Source: Drosophila pseudoobscura
Taxonomy: Eukaryota > Arthropoda > Insecta > Diptera > Drosophilidae
Assembly: GCF_009870125.1 (NCBI RefSeq)
Contig: NC_046681.1
Coordinates: 3,782,001-3,846,000, forward strand
Direction: 5' to 3'
Length of the DNA: 64,000 bases
A model generated the notes under the pieces. The model was not told where the DNA came from and did no database searches. It saw nothing but the letters and a program-made list of their open reading frames with translations. Shown here one piece after another: positions 59,201 through 64,000 of this stretch; the stretch's first letter is position 1, and every line of letters starts with the position of its first letter. The translations under genes and the position numbers were made by a program.

Positions 59201-61751
59201 GACTGCGGCGGCAACGATTTGAGGCCACAGTTCTGCAAATTCAAACGTTTCAATTTGCCCAAACCATAAAATGCATTGGGATCCATATTAATGATGCTAT
59301 TGTCCGACAAAGTCCTGCAAATAAACCTTCCCTTGGTCAACAAAATATCCGGAATAAAGTTAAACTAAAGTCGAGTGTCTCCGGCTAAAGTGCAGGAAAT
59401 TGCAAGGATAGCACAGTCAGGAGTAATTAATCGTGCCAACTCGCTGAAATATACAGCGTAATCAAGTAATTTATATTACCAAAGACTCGGCCCGGCCCAG
59501 GACAGTGGTTGAAGTTGAGGCTGAGGCTGGGGTTAGCTTTGGTCAGGGATGGGTAGGGTGTTGACCGCTGTGATTTTTTCTATCTCGCTTTTTTTTGTTT
59601 TTGCTGTTTTGTGTTTGTGGATTTGTGGATGGGAGGGGTTTGCTGTGAAATTGAATAATGAGTTGCCACGCCCGTGAAGGGCAACTTTGCCCGTTAAAAT
59701 GACGAAAGTTTTTTATACTGCTGTCATATTTTCTGCTCCTGTTGTTCGAGTCCGGCACAGATTAAAATGGGGAAGTTCTGCGGTTTCTAAAATACCCCAA
59801 TGGAGGTCTGACACACAGAGGGACAGTGGGCGAAGGGTGGAATAATCTGGACAATGAATCAAACCGGTACACTTGATCATTAATTCTGTAAAGCATGGCA
59901 ATGCTGAAGGAATGTATAATAATTTCAAATTCTTTGTAGAACTTTTTTCGCAATTCCTTCTTCTATTAATCAGGAAATTTTCGATCCACTTATACTTACA
60001 GCTCCTCCAGATGTGGTACCATAAAAAATGAGTTGGCCTCCAATTTGGTTAGATTGTTGTTGCCCAAGTCCCTGTGTAAGACGTAAATGACAGAAAGAAA
60101 GCAAAAACAATAAGCAAATTAATAACTTTATGGAATCATTGGCAGCCCCATCAATTCATCTATCAAAAAGCCACCGAGTCGAGCAAAAAACACTTCCATT
60201 GTCATGAATAGAAAACGAGGCTTAAATGATGCCAAGAAAAAAAGATCCCAATGGGTGGGCTATCAATCAAACCGGGTACGGAATAAAAACATATTGAGCG
60301 AACCTTAGACCCCTCCAGAAGGGAAAATGGCATAACAATGAAGATGAACTGCCTGGCATGGAAAGAGTTTTCCAAAAAGATGCGATCTGTTTGCCCAGCG
60401 AAAACTTTGAAGACTCATCGTTCACGTGATTCGCTGGCATAAGATGCAAGTGATTTAAATGGCTTATGACTGGGGTCCCTGAGCGACGAGCGATGCGTTA
60501 ATTAATAAGCTATTTACTTATTTATATATGGACGGTTCGAGTTGGCCATTAATCAGTGGAAAGAAACTTTGGCTCGGCCAAAAACGGCTCCAAACTCCTT
60601 TGAGAGAGCCCGTCGGCGGCAAGAAAACGTGACTCTCATACGTGAGCACTGGCAGCGTTGACACGCTGACGCTGATGATGATGATGATGATGACGATGGC
60701 GATGATTGCGAAACGCTGCACAACGTGGCGTATGTGTAATTAGATTAAACCGCATGCCAAAATCGCCCGAAACCGAATCGGACCGAAGACTGCGAAATTG
60801 ACTTGTAATTATGCGGATTGAGGAATGCGAGCAGCGGCAAAATGCCTCGAAATCTCGGTTTGTAAGCCATCCTAATCGCTCAATAAGAGGAAGTTTCTGT
60901 ATCATTCCCAATTTAATTGCTGCAACTTATGTGTGATTCGTGTGGTAGTAGTACTCAATGAGGTAAAAATTATTTGAAAAAGAAATACATACACATAGAT
61001 TTTGTTGGAATGGTTGTTCATGTAATGAGTATTCTTCTTGAAGAATAATAAAGTGAAATGTAAGACAGAAAAGTTTTTCCCAGTAGCATCCTAGTTAGAC
61101 CCTAGTTTGAACCCCGCCTGGGTATACTCACAGGTAGTAGACCTCGGTGGGCAGGTTGACGGGCACTGCCAGGATGCCGATGCCGCGGCAGGTCAGCTTG
61201 ACGCTCTCCAGGCTGCCGCTGCAGTGGCAATGCTTTTGCTGCCAGCGCTCGCAGAGCGAGTGCAGCGTACGCTGCTGCGGCCTGCCGCTGCCTGCGTCCG
61301 CGGTGGCTGCGGTTGCCATCTGGCTGCCGTGGTACTCCTGAAGGGACTTCTCGTAGAGAATCTGGGCCTCGCGCTCGGGATCTGCCGAGGGCAGCATGAC
61401 GTTCTCCCTGATTCCCGTCGCCATGGCGGTGCTGGGCGTGCTCAGGGGCGTGGTAGTGGGCGTGGTATTGGGCGTTGCAGTGGGCGTTGCTGACGTTCTG
61501 TTAACAGTTATTTGGCTAAATTGTTCACTAAGTGGTTCTCCTCGATGATTTTCTTGCTTGGCTGAAGCTTGGTTCTCTTTGGTTTCCTCGCTTACCGCTA
61601 AGGTGGTGTTCGACGCTGTTACTGGCAGAAGAAGCAGAAGCAGCAGCAGCAGCAGCAGCAGAGAGCAGAGCTTTAAACGCACCCACAAACTGCCGCTGTC
61701 TCCACTGCAAGCGCAGACGCTCTCCCGACGCCGCCGGCAATGCATTGCCAT
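50270..61751 (-). CDS. rk: Rickets: leucine-rich-repeat GPCR, bursicon receptor, 13 coding exons
   Basis: Exons 61751-61132, 60071-60000, 59314-59171, 58790-58647, 57983-57912, 57833-57762, 56149-56081, 54877-54740, 54677-54537, 54348-54205, 54138-53771, 52423-50651 and 50577-50270 give 1354 residues. Exon 1 holds the signal peptide (a Leu run), a Ser/Thr/Asn-rich stretch and the LRRNT cysteines (CERWQQKHCHC). Exons 2-10 encode single or double LRRs of about 24 residues, all joined at phase 2. Exon 11 ends the LRRs and has the LGR hinge motif AYHCCAF. Exon 12 carries the seven membrane helices (~755-1035): GNGTVVFVLL, ERNYAITHAI in place of DRY, NPFLYAIMTKQF at the end, plus a long Arg/Gln/Ser-rich tail. 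Rickets binds bursicon and raises cAMP, driving cuticle tanning and wing expansion after eclosion. Confidence 0.95.
52424..53770 (-). other. rk: rk intron 11, with inserted repeat
   Basis: Donor GTAAGT at 53770, acceptor CTCTTCAG ending at 52424. About half of the intron is the repeat copy C. It separates the extracellular LRR/hinge exons from the seven-helix exon. Confidence 0.85.
52726..53331 (+). mobile_element. Dispersed repeat copy C, internally deleted, in rk intron 11
   Basis: It has the same ends as copy A (ACGAGGGGGAACGTTGTGAG start, GAGTATCGGGTATAAAA end) but lacks about 475 bases. The deletion joins two internal direct repeats that contain GATTCTGCGTT(T/C)TTAGTTTT, so only one is left. 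About 20 further bases are missing in the GATGCT...TTTATGGGG region, and the GGAC microsatellite is longer (53157-53205). It is inserted antisense to rk. Confidence 0.88.
54878..56080 (-). other. rk: rk intron 7
   Basis: Between LRR exons 56149-56081 and 54877-54740. No other gene recognised; open frames here lack ATG starts or known domains. Confidence 0.8.
56150..57761 (-). other. rk: rk intron 6
   Basis: Largest of the LRR-region introns. It contains a CCGAA run near 57170-57190. Nothing else recognised. Confidence 0.8.
60072..61131 (-). other. rk: rk intron 1
   Basis: GTGAGT donor at 61131, ACACAG acceptor at 60072. It contains a GATGAT microsatellite near 60671-60695. No other feature seen. 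Confidence 0.85.
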
Positions 61752-64000
61752 AGCTGTCGTCTCAGTCGCCGTCGCTGTTGTCGTCGCAGTTGCTGATTGA
61801 TGCTGTCAAGCATTTGTCATTTGATGACAGTTTTGTGTGCGATTCGTTTCTCGCTCATGATTCCCGGCTGCCGACGCACGACGCCCGACGCCGCTCGTCC
61901 TCCCGCTTTCCTCTCCCGCTCGCACTCTATACGTACGCTCTTGCCTCGCGTTTTTCCTATTCAATTTTCGTATTTACCGTGCATTTACTTTCTGCTGCAT
62001 TGTAGCACTGTTATTGGATTCTCTTTGTGATTCCTTTCGTTCTCTGCTTTGGCCTTACGATTCGATTCACTTTGATCTCTTGCGTTTCACGTCGCCTCGC
62101 CTAACGTTTCGCAGATGCACACCGTTCCAGGGTCTCCCTCGGGTGTGATTGATGCTGTCTGCGAGGGGGATAATGGGGGGTTAATGGAGTGTCACGTTTC
62201 GCTTTATGTATTTATAAATGTGTACATTCGCTCGTGATTGATCGTCACTATCAATCCTCGTTAGCCGAGACAGAATAAGCAAATTATTTCGTGTCATTTT
62301 GAATACGTATTCGGCGATATATTAAGGAATGAGCACGATTTGGGTTAATTGCACAAAGACTTTTTTACGAACGATCATCCTCATGGCAGCCATATGATAC
62401 AATATCGAATATCGGTTGGATAATCGGTTCAGAGGCAAAGCCTGATTTGGCAGCTCTTGATATAGTGAAGCGATCTTGGATTAAATCTGAAACAGGGCCT
62501 GCCTGACACACATGAAAAAGGAAACTCGAATGAGTATTCGATCAGCACAAGCTGATCAATAATATAATACTTCATAATGCGTTGCGCTTCAAGTATCTCA
62601 GATAAATCGTCTACAAAACTGTAAAAAGATAAGGGGTTACCCCCACCGTGCTGCCATTTTGGGTGATTTATAATTATTTTATTTAAATTTAGGACTAGCT
62701 CCTCATCGTACATTCATATGTGACATGTTCGCCAATGCGTAATTATATTTCATTGCATAGCCCTTTCAAAAAGTTTCACATATAGCAACGAACGTCCTTA
62801 AAAAGGTAATATGTTCGGGTTCCGTAAACTTTTCGGCACATTACCCTTATCAGCTGCACAAAGAAACTTTTCCAAACTGAATCCGAACTCATAAAGGAGA
62901 AAATTAGCCAACAGCCCGTCAAACACTTCATATCAACAATGGCCCCAATCAGCCGGGGACTGGACACTGACCGACGCTCATTCACACAGAGCCGTGTTCC
63001 TGTCAAAAACAAAAGGCCTGAAGGAGCCCACTCCTACCTTCCGCACACAAAGGCGGAGCTGATGAATGACAAATTTGACACAGAATGCTCCATGCAGAAC
63101 GGTTGGTCAGGCCCATTTTTCAGCACTATTGCCGGCCATAATTAATGAGTCTGTTGACAGTTTTGGATTTGCAATGGGCTACAAAGTGTCGACGAATCGC
63201 TTTTTTATATGCGAACCAACTAAATGAATCTTTACTCCACATTCTGGCTGCCATGCTCTGTGACTCGGTGCTCGGTGACGGGTCGCGCAGGATGAGCAGG
63301 GCAAAAATATGTCCAGAAATAAAAGAGATTTCCCACCGTTATCCGCAGCACGAGCCGGCGGCTCCGCTCCCACCTCGCGCACACTCCTGCTCGATGATTT
63401 ATGGCATGTTTATGTTCCACTGACCTCGCCAATAGCAACCAGCCATCCTCCCCCGCCACCAACAACATGCGGATAGTTGGCCACCTCCGAAATGTGGCCC
63501 GTGGATAAGGCAAAGAGCCAAAAAAGCATGAGAAAAAAATGCCCAAAGGCTATCTTTTGGTTGTCGAATTTCTTATACCCTTGCCGCTTGTGAGCTATTT
63601 TAAGAGTCATATAGATATATGCATTTGATAATTATTAGATACTCATCTACGTTGATTTAATAGAAAAAAAACTTTTTTCCGATAATACTTATTTTTGACA
63701 CCCATCATAGTGGTCGAATTCCGAAACAGAATCTGATTAAATAGAGGTAAAAACTATCCTCATGTTCAATTGAGAGTAAAATATAGATATAACATAAAAC
63801 GAAAATACCTTTTGAAAGGGTACCAAAAATAGCACTAAAAATACAGCAAACGATGACATGAGGGATTTCAATTGCCGATAATCGAATCTGGGGAGTATTT
63901 TATGGATTTGCCCATTTCCATTCATGACTAATAATTCGTTCACTCCTCTCGACTTTGCTAATTGTAAACAAGCATCAATTGTTATTTGCTATGAATATCA
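61752..64000. other. Upstream flank of rickets
   Basis: It should contain the rk leader and promoter. A pyrimidine- and CGCTC-rich tract lies at 61850-62100, typical of fly promoter-proximal DNA, but no TATA box is clear. A plus-strand frame at 62939-63145 begins with ATG and has 68 codons but no recognisable domain. A short TATACCCTTGC tract at 63575 resembles repeat debris. Confidence 0.5.

Noticed and set aside
62939-63145. ATG-initiated frame upstream of rk
   Set aside because: 68 codons without signal peptide, domain or splice context; not supportable without transcript evidence.
1-64000. tRNA, rRNA and CRISPR arrays
   Set aside because: No tRNA B-box-like GGTTCGANTCC with paired stems and no rRNA segments were noticed. 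The evenly spaced repeats present are protein-coding NIM modules or microsatellites, not CRISPR.
1-64000. nimC3 and nimC4
   Set aside because: Every multi-NIM frame in the window is already assigned. These two cluster members known from D. melanogaster are not seen and may lie outside the window.

Overview
This window is genomic DNA of a fruit fly (Drosophila). The protein-coding exons carry typical short insect introns with GT-AG borders, the intergenic DNA is AT-rich with many microsatellites, and the gene set is the Nimrod immune cluster (polytene region 34E on chromosome 2L of D. melanogaster) followed by rickets. Three copies of a ~1 kb dispersed repeat and the overall divergence suggest a species outside the melanogaster group, perhaps the obscura group; that placement is inference.

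Layout. 1-22502: no exon of a large gene is visible apart from one nested cuticle gene, vajk (minus strand, 11317-13644). The stretch reads as a very long intron of the angiotensin-converting-enzyme homologue Ance-3, whose last two exons lie at 22503-23120. 25550-30274: nimA (plus strand), an EMI-domain, NIM-repeat, single-pass receptor. 30615-31001: an unrecognised 128-residue single-pass membrane protein (minus). 31497-42822: the secreted NimB genes, nimB1 (+), nimB2 (-), nimB3 (-), nimB4 (-) and nimB5 (+). 43040-45290: nimC1 (-), and 47059-49498: nimC2 (+), both membrane receptors with long NIM-repeat arrays. 50270-61751: rickets (-), the leucine-rich-repeat GPCR for bursicon, in 13 coding exons. 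61752-64000: upstream flank of rickets with no gene I can support.

Exon models were assembled by hand. In every complete gene all splice junctions keep the reading frame and the summed length is a multiple of three, which is strong internal support. Transposable DNA comprises three Helitron/DINE-like copies (15863-16962, 35396-36404, 52726-53331), each inside an intron, a short fourth fragment near 37.9 kb, and a decayed Tc1-like transposase relic between nimB1 and nimB2.

How the genes work together. The nim genes encode phagocytic receptors (NimA, NimC1, NimC2) and secreted relatives (NimB1-B5) that act in blood cells and fat body. The NimB genes and nimC2 share one phase-2 intron placed just after a C-x(3)-VP-like motif (Glu-Met at that site in nimB3), so they look like products of tandem duplication of one EMI-NIM ancestor. 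A GATA-type motif lies 80-275 bp upstream of each of the nimB genes and nimC2, with a 14-bp identical block in front of nimB3 and nimB5. Ance-3, vajk and rickets are unrelated neighbours (peptidase, cuticle protein, cuticle-tanning hormone receptor).
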